A DNA stretch of 64,000 bases from Shinella sp. (GTDB taxonomy: Bacteria; Pseudomonadota; Alphaproteobacteria; Rhizobiales; Rhizobiaceae). Where the stretch lies: positions 1 to 64,000 of the forward strand of contig QFQX01000015.1 of the NCBI GenBank assembly GCA_003248775.1, in the 5' to 3' direction. Under the pieces are notes generated by a model. That model was not told where the DNA came from and did not search any database. It was given only the letters and a program-made list of their open reading frames with translations. The translations under genes were made by a program, and so were the position numbers. Shown piece by piece: positions 52,864-61,048 of this stretch (positions are counted from its first letter, which is position 1; each line of letters begins with the position of its first letter).

Positions 52864-53787
52864 TCAGCCCTTGTTGGCGTCGTAGAGGCCCAGAATATCC
52901 GCCTGCCGGCAAAGCTCGGTGCCCGATGTCATCACCGCTGCGGCACCAGCCGCCATGCCGAGACGGAAGGCGTCGACGATATCACGCCCCTCGGACAGCG
53001 ACCATGTCATGCCCGCCACGAAGCTGTCGCCGGCACCGACCGCCGATTGCACCGTCACCTTGATTGCGGGAACGCGCGTGATGCTGTCGGCGCTGACCAG
53101 AACCGCCCCGTCGGCACCGAGTGTTACGGCGATATACTGCGCGGCTCCGCGATGGATGACTTCCTGAGCCGCTGGACCGACGCTTTCGTGGTCCAGCTTG
53201 CGTCCGACGAGCCCTTCGAGCTCGCCAAGGCTCGGCTTCACCAGAAAGACATGGCAGCTTGCGAGTGTTTCGCGGAGCGCTTCACCGGAGGTATCCAGCA
53301 CGAAGCGCTGTCCCTTCCGCTGGGCGATTTCGGCCATGCGAAGATAGGTATCCATCGGCACGCCGCGCGGCAGGCTGCCGCTCGCAACGATGTAATCCGC
53401 ATCGCTGGTTTCGAGCAGATCGAAGACCGGCGCGAGTTCCGCGTCGCTGACCAGCGGCCCCTCGGGCACGAAGCGATATTCGAGGTTGGTCGAAAGCTCA
53501 TGCACATTGTAGGCGACCCGCACCGGATCGTGGATCTTCATCACATGCTGCTGGATGCCGAGCGGCCGCAGCATGGTTTCCAACAGTTCCCCGGTCGCTC
53601 CGCCGGAAAGGTAAAGCAGTTCGCAATGACCGCCGAGTTCGACGATGATGCGCGCGACATTGATGCCGCCGCCGCCCGCATGCTGACGCTGGTTATGCGT
53701 GCGGGTCTTGTGCGTGTGCCGCACTTCGTCCGCGTCGCTGGAAATATCGATAGCGGGATTGAGTGCGATGGAGAGAATTTTCGACAT
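52864..53787 (-). CDS. pfkB: PfkB-family hexose-phosphate kinase
   Basis: This 307-residue ribokinase-family kinase is of the 1-phosphofructokinase/6-phosphofructokinase II/tagatose-6-phosphate kinase group. It starts MSKILSIALNPAIDIS at 53787, the typical opening of the group. The GGGGINVARIIVELGG motif lies near residue 39 and the anion-hole signature VQSAVGAGDSFVAGMTW with catalytic Asp lies around 240-256. The longer open frame adds 14 untypical residues. It converges on ppsA, so enzymes of opposite direction in the PEP/fructose phosphate route are neighbours. Exact substrate (fructose-6-P, fructose-1-P or tagatose-6-P) is not decided. Confidence 0.85.
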   Translation of the reverse strand: MSKILSIALNPAIDISSDADEVRHTHKTRTHNQRQHAGGGGINVARIIVELGGHCELLYLSGGATGELLETMLRPLGIQQHVMKIHDPVRVAYNVHELSTNLEYRFVPEGPLVSDAELAPVFDLLETSDADYIVASGSLPRGVPMDTYLRMAEIAQRKGQRFVLDTSGEALRETLASCHVFLVKPSLGELEGLVGRKLDHESVGPAAQEVIHRGAAQYIAVTLGADGAVLVSADSITRVPAIKVTVQSAVGAGDSFVAGMTWSLSEGRDIVDAFRLGMAAGAAAVMTSGTELCRQADILGLYDANKG

Positions 53788-53886
53788 GCCCGAAGCTACC
53801 GTTCCAATATGACAAATCAAAGAAAACAACCCGGGCGATAAAAGGCTTGCCCGGCCGATCCGGTATAGCCGCGAAGCACGCCTCGT

Positions 53887-54588
53887 TCAACGCTCCCAAA
53901 GGCGGAGGGGCCCAGCAACCCAGCCGCCATCGGCGCTACGGACGAGAAGCGGCGTAGAAAAAGCTGCAACGATGCGGTCGGGCCATTGAGCGCCAATCGC
54001 CGCCATGGCGTTGCGCCAGCGATCCGTCTGCAGCATGGCCGCCCCGATCGCCACCGGCTCGACCCCGACCGCCGCAAGCAGGGAAAGCCCTGCCGCCATG
54101 GAAGCGCCGCTCGATATCACGTCATCGATCAGCACGACCCGGCGTCCCTGGATGAGCGGCAGCATTCGCGGATCGACATAAAGCCGCTTCTGCTGGAGGG
54201 GCGTGGTGATCGAGGTCAGCGGAACGGACAGTTCGTCCTCATACCAGAACTTGCGCGAAGTCCCGAGCGGCACATAACGGGTATGCCCCAGCGCCTCGGC
54301 CACAGCCGCCGCAAGCGTCAAGCCGAGTGTCGGAAGTCCGACGACAACCTCCGGCCGATACGCTTGGAGCTTTGCGGCAACGTCTTCGGCAAGGGCGCGC
54401 AGCACCGCAAAGCTCGCCTGATTGACGATCAGCGAGGCGATCCCGTGCTCACCGTCCGCGAGCGTGCGGATCGGCAGGAGCATCTGCCTGCCATCATCCA
54501 GCGTGGCCGGAAAGCGCGCCTCATGCGGACCGGAAGGATCGAAACTGCCGGCCGGATGAATGTCCTGCCAAAAGTCGTGGGGCTGCAT
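53887..54588 (-). CDS. Phosphoribosyltransferase
   Basis: This 233-residue type I phosphoribosyltransferase has the PRPP-binding motif VVLIDDVISSGASMAAGL near residue 150. The flexible part before it reads GTSRKFWYEDELSVPLTSI, and the N-terminal region has VVVGLPTLGLTLAAAVAEALG. The ATG at 54588 follows AAGGA and is preferred over the ATG at 54618. The nucleobase is not recognisable; xanthine- or orotate-like enzymes differ in the hood region. It is leftward, 99 bases before the pfkB-type gene, and could be in the same transcript. A divergent riboflavin synthase gene starts 222 bases away. Confidence 0.8.
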   Translation of the reverse strand: MQPHDFWQDIHPAGSFDPSGPHEARFPATLDDGRQMLLPIRTLADGEHGIASLIVNQASFAVLRALAEDVAAKLQAYRPEVVVGLPTLGLTLAAAVAEALGHTRYVPLGTSRKFWYEDELSVPLTSITTPLQQKRLYVDPRMLPLIQGRRVVLIDDVISSGASMAAGLSLLAAVGVEPVAIGAAMLQTDRWRNAMAAIGAQWPDRIVAAFSTPLLVRSADGGWVAGPLRLWER

Positions 54589-54810
54589 CGGGAATGTCCT
54601 TCCATGTCGTTCGGTCACCGAACCGTCTTTCGCTTCATCGCAAAGCGTGCCTCTGTTTGCAATTCCGAAAGAACCGGGAAAAGACCGTTCAGAAAATCTT
54701 GACTCAGCGTCCCGATTTCGCGGTTGTCTTTGGCCGGGCAGGCATTACTTTTGTGGGGATTTCGCTCACGTTCCGGCGGTTGCCCGCCGAGGAAACACAC
54801 AGGATTGGCA

Positions 54811-55437
54811 ATGTATACCGGTATCGTTCAGACCGTGGCTCCCGTCACCGACATCATCCGCCATGACGGTTACACCACGCTCTCCGTCGAACTTCCCGAA
54901 CACCTGCTCGAGGACCTGCAGATCGGCGGCAGCGTTTCGGTGGAGGGCGTCTGCCTCTCGGCAACCTCGATCAGCGGCAAAACCGTGACCTTCGACGCCA
55001 TGGATGCGACCCTGTCGCGCACCAATCTCGGCACGCTGCATCAGGGCGATGACGTCAACATCGAGCGCTCGGCCAAGCCGACCGACGAGAATGGCGGCCA
55101 CGCCATCGCCGGCCATATCGCCACAACTGCGAAGCTGGTGGATGCGAAAATGGAAATGCCGGGCGCCTTCATCCGCTTCGCGGTGCCGGAGGAATGGGCG
55201 AAATACGTCTTCCCGCGTGGTTTTCTCGCGGTCAACGGCGCGAGCCTGACGGTCGCTGATGCAGACCAGAACGAATTCACCATCAACCTCATTCCCGAAA
55301 CTCTGCGCCAGACCACATTCCCGCGCTACAAGCCGGGCGACGAGCTGAATATCGAGGTCGATCACCAGACCATGGTGATGGTCGACGTCGTCGAGCGGAC
55401 CCTGACACGGCTTCTGGATCAGCGCCGTCCGGCCTGA
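54811..55437 (+). CDS. ribE: Riboflavin synthase alpha subunit
   Basis: Riboflavin synthase dismutates two 6,7-dimethyl-8-ribityllumazines to riboflavin and a pyrimidine. The 208-residue protein has the two lumazine-binding barrels in tandem. The first begins MYTGIVQTV and holds VSVEGVCLSATSI and ATLSRTNLGTL. The second begins AIAGHIATTAKL and holds VNGASLTVADAD and INLIPETLRQTTF. The second residue is Tyr where most synthases have Phe. The ATG at 54811 follows AGGA. No other riboflavin genes are adjacent and no FMN riboswitch is seen, so it is a stand-alone copy and perhaps a paralogue. Confidence 0.9.
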   Translation: MYTGIVQTVAPVTDIIRHDGYTTLSVELPEHLLEDLQIGGSVSVEGVCLSATSISGKTVTFDAMDATLSRTNLGTLHQGDDVNIERSAKPTDENGGHAIAGHIATTAKLVDAKMEMPGAFIRFAVPEEWAKYVFPRGFLAVNGASLTVADADQNEFTINLIPETLRQTTFPRYKPGDELNIEVDHQTMVMVDVVERTLTRLLDQRRPA

Positions 55438-55464
55438 TCCTCCTGCCGGTCCTGGAGTTTGTCA

Positions 55465-55555
55465 GGGAAAAGTGGACACCGCTTTTCCCGAAAAGACAAA
55501 CGAAAAACAAAAGAATCCAGAGTCTGTCAGGTTCAGTACGAACCTGACAGACTCT
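55465..55555. repeat. Rhizobial-type palindromic repeat, two hairpins
   Basis: Hairpin one pairs GGGAAAAG (55465-55472) with CTTTTCCC (55482-55489). Hairpin two is a perfect 16-bp stem, AGAGTCTGTCAGGTTC (55519-55534) with its inverted copy at 55540-55555 and a 5-base loop. It ends within the stop codon of the leftward response regulator gene. The layout resembles dispersed palindromic elements of Rhizobium and Agrobacterium genomes and may also terminate both convergent genes. Confidence 0.65.
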
Positions 55556-55949
55556 AGTGACTGGCCCTCAGGGAAAACCAGGGCCGGTCGCCGATCAACG
55601 AAATCAGAACCTTCAGATAATCCGCCGGCTTCTGAGCACAGAGGTGAAGCGGAATGCCTTTTGCCGCGATTTCCGACAGCGGTGACCCCGACACAATGCG
55701 GAATGGAACACCGGATCGCTGCAATCTTTCCACGACGGGCGTGACGGCCCCGTCGCGTACGTGAAAGTCGAGAATCGCCGCCGAGATCCGCTCGTGATCC
55801 AGAACGTCGAGCGCATCCGCCACCGTTTCCACCGTCATGACGTTCACGCCGGCACGGGCGACACTTTCCGCCGCATCCATGGAAATCAGCACGTCGTCCT
55901 CGACAATCAGGACCGTATCGGCCTCAAGTGGTTTAGCGTTTGGCTGCAT
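55554..55949 (-). CDS. Single-domain response regulator
   Basis: This 131-residue protein is a stand-alone receiver domain with no output domain. The acidic pair is in VLIVEDDVLISMDAAESV (about 13-30), the phosphorylated Asp is in ISAAILDFHVRDG (near residue 61) and the conserved Lys is in AQKPADYLKVLISLI. The stretch VPFRIVSGSP replaces the PFxFATGY segment of alphaproteobacterial single-domain regulators of the FAT-GUY type, so the fold is similar but the motif has diverged. AAGGAG precedes the ATG. An EcfG-like promoter lies upstream, diverging from that of the 56207 gene, which suggests a link to the general stress response. The partner kinase is unknown. Confidence 0.88.
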   Translation of the reverse strand: MQPNAKPLEADTVLIVEDDVLISMDAAESVARAGVNVMTVETVADALDVLDHERISAAILDFHVRDGAVTPVVERLQRSGVPFRIVSGSPLSEIAAKGIPLHLCAQKPADYLKVLISLIGDRPWFSLRASH

Positions 55950-55971
55950 GATCTGTCTCCTTTTGCAACAG

Positions 55972-55996
55972 AACGCAGCCCGTCCGGTATTGTTCG
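55972..55996 (-). promoter_or_regulatory. Possible EcfG-type promoter of the response regulator gene
   Basis: On the minus strand CGAAC (55996-55992), a 16-base spacer and CGTT (55975-55972) lie 23 bases before the start codon. The -35 differs from GGAAC at one base. Confidence 0.4.
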
Positions 55997-56059
55997 GTTT
56001 TCCATGAATTCATGTCGTTTTTGGTTAATGAATCCCTTCTTTTCCAAACTTCGCTCCTC

Positions 56060-56084
56060 GGAACATCGAGGATCTTCGAACGTT
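56060..56084 (+). promoter_or_regulatory. EcfG/RpoE2-type promoter
   Basis: GGAAC (56060-56064), a 16-base spacer and CGTT (56081-56084) match the -35/-10 consensus of the alphaproteobacterial general stress sigma factor. It lies 123 bases before the 56207 gene in the same direction. Confidence 0.65.
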
Positions 56085-56206
56085 GTAGTTTTCGGAAAAG
56101 CTCTTCCGGGAAAGCCCGTCGATCCGGCTCCGGAATATCCTCAGAACGATGAGAGCCGCTTCTGCGTTTCCATTTTCGCCGAAGCGCTCCAGAAGGGAGA
56201 AAGGCG

Positions 56207-56596
56207 ATGCAGGTCATCAGTACACAGGTTCATGAAGATGCCGGCCGCAAACCGGGATTCACGGTCGAATTCGTCTGCTATGGAGGCGAGATCGTTTCGG
56301 TTCACATGAAGCAGACCGAAGCGAACGGTATCAATCGCCATAACGCGCTGGAAAAGGCGCGAGCATTCCTGCTTGAGGTCGGTTCGTTCGCCGGTGCCGA
56401 CGACCGGTCCGCCATGCGCGACCGACTCGGAACGGATGAGACCGGTCTGTCGGATGCCGTGCTGAGCGCGCGCCGCTCGCAAGATGCCGAAGAACTGGAA
56501 ACCCAGCTCGAAGAAGGTCTCGAAGATTCCTTCCCGGCCAGCGACCCGGTATCCGCGACCTATTCCTCCACGCCCGGAAGAGCCGGACGGCATTAA
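56207..56596 (+). CDS. Small protein with C-terminal DSFPASDP motif
   Basis: This 129-residue soluble acidic protein has an N-terminal half (MQVISTQVHEDAGRKPGFTVEFVCYGGEIVSV, then HNALEKARAFLLEVG) that looks like a small alpha/beta domain. The C-terminus carries EGLEDSFPASDPVS, a motif found at the end of many short uncharacterised alphaproteobacterial proteins, several of them stress-induced. The ATG at 56207 follows GAGAAAGG. An EcfG-type promoter lies upstream and a bidirectional terminator downstream. Function is unknown; the promoter suggests expression in the general stress response. Confidence 0.8.
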   Translation: MQVISTQVHEDAGRKPGFTVEFVCYGGEIVSVHMKQTEANGINRHNALEKARAFLLEVGSFAGADDRSAMRDRLGTDETGLSDAVLSARRSQDAEELETQLEEGLEDSFPASDPVSATYSSTPGRAGRH

Positions 56597-56633
56597 GGCA
56601 GTTCGAACTGCTTCGGGTGAAGCAGGAAAAAAC

Positions 56634-56661
56634 AAAAGGCCCATCAGATGATGGGCCTTTT
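56634..56661. terminator. Bidirectional terminator
   Basis: A perfect 12-bp stem, AAAAGGCCCATC (56634-56645) and GATGGGCCTTTT (56650-56661), with a 4-base loop serves the convergent 56207 gene and gcdH. T-runs lie on both strands. Confidence 0.88.
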
Positions 56662-56699
56662 GTATGAGATGCTGTCGATATCGGCAATCGGCAGAAGAC

Positions 56700-57890
56700 T
56701 CAGAAGAACGCCTGAATGCCGGTCTGGGCGCGACCCAGGATCAGCGCATGCACATCATGGGTTCCCTCGTAGGTATTGACCGTCTCGAGGTTCTGGGCGT
56801 GACGCATGACATGATATTCGATCTGGATGCCGTTGCCGCCGTGCATGTCGCGGGCCATGCGCGCGATATCCAGCGCCTTGCCGCAATTGTTGCGTTTGAC
56901 GAGCGAGATCATTTCCGGCGCGAACTGGTGTTCGTCCATCAGCCGCCCGACGCGCAGCGAGGCGAAAAGGCCAAGCGTGATTTCCGTCTGCATGTCGGCA
57001 AGCTTCTTCTGGTAGAGCTGCGTGCCGGCCAGCGGCTTGCCGAACTGCTTGCGGTCCAGGCCATACTGGCGGGCGCGGAACCAGCAATCTTCCGCCGCGC
57101 CAAGCACACCCCAGGAAATGCCGTAGCGGGCACGGTTGAGGCAGCCGAACGGTCCCTTGAGGCCGGATACGCCCGGCAGCAATGCGTCTTCGCCAACTTC
57201 AACGCCATCGAGCACGATCTCGCCGGTCACCGAAGCACGCAGGGAAAGCTTGCCACCGATCTTCGGCGCCGACAGGCCCTTCATTCCCTTTTCCAGCACG
57301 AAGCCGCGGATCTCGCCGCCATGCGCTTCCGACTTCGCCCAGACGACGAAGACGTCGGCGATCGGCGCATTGGAAATCCACATCTTGGAGCCGCGCAGGC
57401 GATAACCGCCCTCGATCTTTTCGGCACGCGTCTTCATGCCGCCCGGATCGGAGCCGGCATCCGGTTCGGTCAAGCCGAAGCAACCGATCAGCTCGCCCGA
57501 AACGAGGCCGGGCAGGTACTTGTCCTTCTGGTCTTCGGAGCCATAGGCATAGATCGGATGGATGACCAGCGACGACTGTACGCTCATCATCGAGCGATAG
57601 CCGGAATCGATGCGCTCGACTTCACGGGCGACGAGGCCGTAGGAGACATAGTTTGCACCGGCTGCGCCGTATTTTTCCGGCAGCGTCAGGCCAAGCAATC
57701 CAGCTTGGCCCATGAGACGGAAGATTTCCGGCTCGACCGTTTCCCCGAGATACGCCTCGTTCACGCGCGGCAGAAGCTCGCTTTCGGCAAAGGACGCTGC
57801 CGCCGACTGGATCATCCGTTCGTCTTCGGAAAGAACCTCCGCCATCAGGAAAGGATCGCTCCAGGAAAAAGGCCGCATATCGCTCATCAC
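56700..57890 (-). CDS. gcdH: Glutaryl-CoA dehydrogenase
   Basis: This acyl-CoA dehydrogenase oxidises and decarboxylates glutaryl-CoA to crotonyl-CoA, late in lysine and tryptophan breakdown. The 396-residue protein has FGLTEPDAGSDPGGMKTRAE (FAD domain), RYGISWGVLGAAEDCWFRAR, QFGKPLAGTQLYQKKLADMQTEI and the catalytic-glutamate motif NTYEGTHDVHALILGRAQTGIQAF. This ending is characteristic of GcdH rather than other acyl-CoA dehydrogenases. It diverges from a LysR gene across about 95 bases with a CTTGCGCAAG palindrome, an arrangement known for gcdH-gcdR. Confidence 0.92.
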   Translation of the reverse strand: MMSDMRPFSWSDPFLMAEVLSEDERMIQSAAASFAESELLPRVNEAYLGETVEPEIFRLMGQAGLLGLTLPEKYGAAGANYVSYGLVAREVERIDSGYRSMMSVQSSLVIHPIYAYGSEDQKDKYLPGLVSGELIGCFGLTEPDAGSDPGGMKTRAEKIEGGYRLRGSKMWISNAPIADVFVVWAKSEAHGGEIRGFVLEKGMKGLSAPKIGGKLSLRASVTGEIVLDGVEVGEDALLPGVSGLKGPFGCLNRARYGISWGVLGAAEDCWFRARQYGLDRKQFGKPLAGTQLYQKKLADMQTEITLGLFASLRVGRLMDEHQFAPEMISLVKRNNCGKALDIARMARDMHGGNGIQIEYHVMRHAQNLETVNTYEGTHDVHALILGRAQTGIQAFF

Positions 57891-57934
57891 TCATATCCTC
57901 TTCAGATTTTAAGCCAGATTGACGAATTCGGCCC

Positions 57935-57944
57935 CTTGCGCAAG
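57935..57944. promoter_or_regulatory. CTTGCGCAAG palindrome between gcdH and lysR
   Basis: A perfect 10-bp dyad lies in the 94-base divergent region, a likely core of the LysR binding site. The half-site is shared with the region at 41847-41898. Confidence 0.5.
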
Positions 57945-57984
57945 CCATGTTTACTCATGCTGCCATCAGGTCTATTCATATCGG

Positions 57985-58917
57985 ATGCTGACCCATCAAC
58001 GCCGTTTCCTGCCCTCCACCAGCGCGCTCGCGGCCTTCGATTCCGTGGCAAAGCTCGGAAGCTTCTCCGCCGCAGCCAACGAACTGGCGCTGACCCAAGG
58101 GGCCATCAGCCGGCAGATATCCCTTCTGGAAGATCAGCTTGGCGTCAAGCTCTTCGAGCGCAACAATCGCGGCGTCGAATTGACGCCCATCGGCCGCGAT
58201 TACGCCAAGGGCATCGGCGACGCGCTGGCGACGATCCGTACGCTTTCTCTCGAAGCAATGGCCAAGGCGGGCGACACTCATCTGCGCCTTGCGATGCTGC
58301 CGACCTTCGGCACCCGCTGGCTGATGCCGCGCATACCGGATTTCCTCGCCCGCAATCCCTCGATCATCATCGATTTCGCCACCCGCATCGGGCAGTTCGA
58401 TTTCGAAAGCTCCGGGCTGGACGCCGCCATTCATATCGGCGAGCCGAACTGGCCCGGCACCGATTGCCAGTTCCTGATGCAGGAGATGGTGGCGCCCGTC
58501 TGCAGCCCGGCCTTTCTGCGCGATCACCCGGTCGCGAGTGCGCAAGACCTGCTCTCCATGCCGCTCTTCGATCTCGCCTCGCGGCCCCGCGCCTGGGAAC
58601 ACTGGTTCGCAAGTCTGGACATACCAAACGGCCGCGGTGGCGGCATGCGCTTCGAACAGATTTCCAACGTGGTGCAGGCCTGCCTCGCCGGTCTCGGCAT
58701 CGCCCTTGTCCCGACGTTCCTGATCGAACCCGAGCTTTCCAGCGGCCAACTGGTTCGCGCCTGGAACCATGAGGTCAGGAGCGCCAGCGCCTATTACCTT
58801 GTCAGGCCCCTTTCGAAGATGGCCTACCCGCCCGCCACCGCCTTTTCGCAATGGCTTCTGGAACAGGTACGCGAGTTCAACTCCCGGCAGACCGGTCGGA
58901 GCGAACAGATATCCTGA
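57985..58917 (+). CDS. LysR-family (GcvA-like) regulator next to gcdH
   Basis: This 310-residue LysR regulator has an N-terminal HTH (AFDSVAKLGSFSAAANELAL, TQGAISRQISLLEDQL) and a GcvA-type effector domain (LPTFGTRWLMPRIPDFLARNP, DAAIHIGEPNWPGTD, CLAGLGIALVPTFLIEPELSSGQLV). The start at 57985 (MLTHQRRFLPS) matches the family; the longer frame adds 22 Cys-rich residues. It diverges from gcdH and is its probable regulator. It is a paralogue of the LysR protein at 40888-41823, with shared runs over the whole length. Confidence 0.88.
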   Translation: MLTHQRRFLPSTSALAAFDSVAKLGSFSAAANELALTQGAISRQISLLEDQLGVKLFERNNRGVELTPIGRDYAKGIGDALATIRTLSLEAMAKAGDTHLRLAMLPTFGTRWLMPRIPDFLARNPSIIIDFATRIGQFDFESSGLDAAIHIGEPNWPGTDCQFLMQEMVAPVCSPAFLRDHPVASAQDLLSMPLFDLASRPRAWEHWFASLDIPNGRGGGMRFEQISNVVQACLAGLGIALVPTFLIEPELSSGQLVRAWNHEVRSASAYYLVRPLSKMAYPPATAFSQWLLEQVREFNSRQTGRSEQIS

Positions 58918-58957
58918 TTTGATGGCCTGTCGAGGCGACCGAGCATCACCTTGACCA

Positions 58958-58974
58958 AAGTCATCCGATGACTT
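58958..58974 (+). promoter_or_regulatory. Operator-like dyad before the GntR gene
   Basis: AAGTCAT-CCG-ATGACTT is a perfect 17-base dyad 12 bases before the GntR ATG, well placed for autoregulation. Confidence 0.65.
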
Positions 58975-58986
58975 AATCATCATGCC

Positions 58987-59661
58987 ATGAAGGCACTTCA
59001 CAAAACCAGCCTCGCCGATACCGCTGCCGAAGCGCTGCGCGCGGAAATTCGCAGCGGTCGCTGGGCGGTCGGCTCCCGTGTCCCCAACGAAGCGACCCTT
59101 TCGGAAACCCTCGGCGTCAGCCGCGGAACCATCCGCGAGGCTGTGCGGGTTCTGGCTTCGCAGGGACTTCTCGACGTGCGTCACGGTTCGGGAACCTATG
59201 TGCGCTCCCTCGTGGAAACCGATGGCGCGCTGGACGCGGCGCGGCGCGCCAGCCTGCGTGATCGTTTCGAGGCCCGCTGCGCCCTCGATGTCGAGGCAGC
59301 CCGCCTTGCCGCACTTCGCGCCAACGCCGCAACCATCGCCCGCCTGCGCGCCTTGCTCGCTCAGCGCGGCAACTCGGACAAGGGCGACCGCGCCGCCTTC
59401 ATCGCGCGCGATTTCGCCTTCCACCGGGCCGTCGTCGCCGCTTCCGACAATCGGGCTCTGGTCGAACTCTACAACTTTTTCTCCGCCACGATCGCCGAGA
59501 CCATCGAAGCCACGACTATGGGCGACCTGCCCGAGCCCGACATGGCCGCCCATATGGCAATCGTCGATGCGATCGAAACCGGCGAGCCCGACAAGGCGGA
59601 CGCCGCCGTGCGCCGCTTCATGGACCCGGTCTTTGCCTATCTCGACCGCCGGAACGACTGA
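58987..59661 (+). CDS. GntR-family (FCD) transcriptional regulator
   Basis: This 224-residue FadR-subfamily regulator has an N-terminal winged HTH (LADTAAEALRAEIRSGRW, SETLGVSRGTIREAVRVLASQGLLDVRHGSGTYV, about 8-75) and a C-terminal all-helical FCD effector domain. The FCD metal-binding motif residues are seen in RDFAFHRAVVAAS and AHMAIVDAIETGE. It overlaps the MFS transporter gene (ATGA), so the two are one operon. A dyad just before the ATG is the likely operator. The effector, probably a carboxylate, is the likely substrate of the transporter. Confidence 0.9.
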   Translation: MKALHKTSLADTAAEALRAEIRSGRWAVGSRVPNEATLSETLGVSRGTIREAVRVLASQGLLDVRHGSGTYVRSLVETDGALDAARRASLRDRFEARCALDVEAARLAALRANAATIARLRALLAQRGNSDKGDRAAFIARDFAFHRAVVAASDNRALVELYNFFSATIAETIEATTMGDLPEPDMAAHMAIVDAIETGEPDKADAAVRRFMDPVFAYLDRRND

Positions 59662-60941
59662 TGACCGACAATGCCGATAGCCATACGCTCGACCTCGCGG
59701 ACGAGCTTCTGATCGACGCCGAAGACGCGCCTTCAACCGCCATCACCGAGACCACAGGTCCTGCCAGCCGCTGGCTGCTGGCCGTCAGCCTCGTGCTGAT
59801 CGCATTCAACCTTCGCCCGGTCTTCTCCAGTGCATCGGCCCTGCTGCCCGAAATCCGTTCGGAGCTTGGCCTTTCGGCCCTCGGTACCAGCCTGCTCACC
59901 ACTATTCCCGTCATCTGCCTCGGTCTCTTCTCCCCGCTGGCGCCTCGCCTTGCACAAAGGATCGGCGCGGAAAGAGCCTTGCTCTTCGCCGTCCTGCTGC
60001 TGGCAACCGGAACCGCCTTGCGGGGCCTTTCCTCGCTTCCGCTGCTCTTCTTCGGCACCGCCCTTGCCGGCGCCTGCATTGCCATCGGCAATGTCCTCCT
60101 GCCGGGTCTGGTCAAGCGGGATTTTCCCGACCGCACGGCGCTGATGACCGGCTTCTACACCATGGCGCTCTGCGCCGGGGCCGCAGGTGCTGCGGGCTTG
60201 AGCCTGCCGGTGGAAAAAGCCTTCGGCGGGTCTCTCGGCGCGGCGCTTGCCTTCTGGGCCCTGCCCGCCTTCGTGGTGGCATTGATCTGGCTGCCGCAGG
60301 CATTGCGAAGCGCCAAACCCGCCAAGGGCAGCGGCATCCGCATCGAAGGCCTCTGGCGCGACAGGCTGGCCTGGCAGGTCACGCTGTTCATGGGGCTGCA
60401 ATCGGCGCTCGCCTATTGCGTCTTCGGCTGGCTGGTCCCCATCCTGCGCGAACGCGGCATCGACGGGGTAACGGCCGGGGTCATCGTTTCTGTCTCGGTG
60501 ATGGTGCAGTCGGCGTCCTGCATCGTCGCGCCGCAAATCGCGGTGCGCGGACGCGACCAGCGGTTCATCAATGTTACGCTGGTCGCATTCGCAGTCGTCG
60601 CCTTGCTCGGTCTCCTCTTCGCACCCCTCTCCACGATATGGATCTGGGCAGTGCTTCAGGGCATCGGTCAGGGCGGCCTGATTGCCGTCGCCATGACCGC
60701 CATCGTGCTGCGCTCGCCGGATTCCCATGTCGCCGCGCATCTCTCGGGGATGGCGCAGTTCATCGGATATCTTCTGGCGGCCATCGGCCCCCTGCTTGTC
60801 GGGTTGATCAGAAGCTGGACGGGAAGTTTTTCGGCGACGGCACTACTTTTCGTCGCACTCGGCCTCGGCGCTGCGATCAATGGCTGGGGCGCCGGACGTC
60901 TCGCCCATGTGAACGTCCGTTCGGTGCCCACCGAAAAATAA
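59661..60941 (+). CDS. MFS transporter, CynX/NimT family
   Basis: This 426-residue permease has about 12 transmembrane helices in two halves. An N-terminal hydrophilic stretch of about 35 residues precedes helix 1 (WLLAVSLVLIAFNLRPVFSSASALLPEI). The LRP-x-FSS/LLPEIRSELGLS signature of CynX/NimT-type transporters (cyanate, nitroimidazole and related export or uptake) is present. Its ATG overlaps the GntR stop codon. A hairpin overlaps its stop. Substrate and direction are unknown. Confidence 0.88.
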   Translation: MTDNADSHTLDLADELLIDAEDAPSTAITETTGPASRWLLAVSLVLIAFNLRPVFSSASALLPEIRSELGLSALGTSLLTTIPVICLGLFSPLAPRLAQRIGAERALLFAVLLLATGTALRGLSSLPLLFFGTALAGACIAIGNVLLPGLVKRDFPDRTALMTGFYTMALCAGAAGAAGLSLPVEKAFGGSLGAALAFWALPAFVVALIWLPQALRSAKPAKGSGIRIEGLWRDRLAWQVTLFMGLQSALAYCVFGWLVPILRERGIDGVTAGVIVSVSVMVQSASCIVAPQIAVRGRDQRFINVTLVAFAVVALLGLLFAPLSTIWIWAVLQGIGQGGLIAVAMTAIVLRSPDSHVAAHLSGMAQFIGYLLAAIGPLLVGLIRSWTGSFSATALLFVALGLGAAINGWGAGRLAHVNVRSVPTEK

Positions 60942-60975
60942 GATGAGACTGTGTCATCACGCACAGCCTCATCTT
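60940..60975 (+). terminator. Hairpin at the end of the MFS gene
   Basis: AAGATGAG (60940-60947) pairs with CTCATCTT (60968-60975), and CTGTG (60949-60953) with CACAG (60962-60966), with one mismatch. No T-run follows. Confidence 0.5.
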
Positions 60976-61048
60976 CGGTCCAATTGACAAGCTGTTGTTA
61001 TGGAAGAAGAGTACCTCCCAATAAAACGGTCAGCGTGGGAGGGACAGA

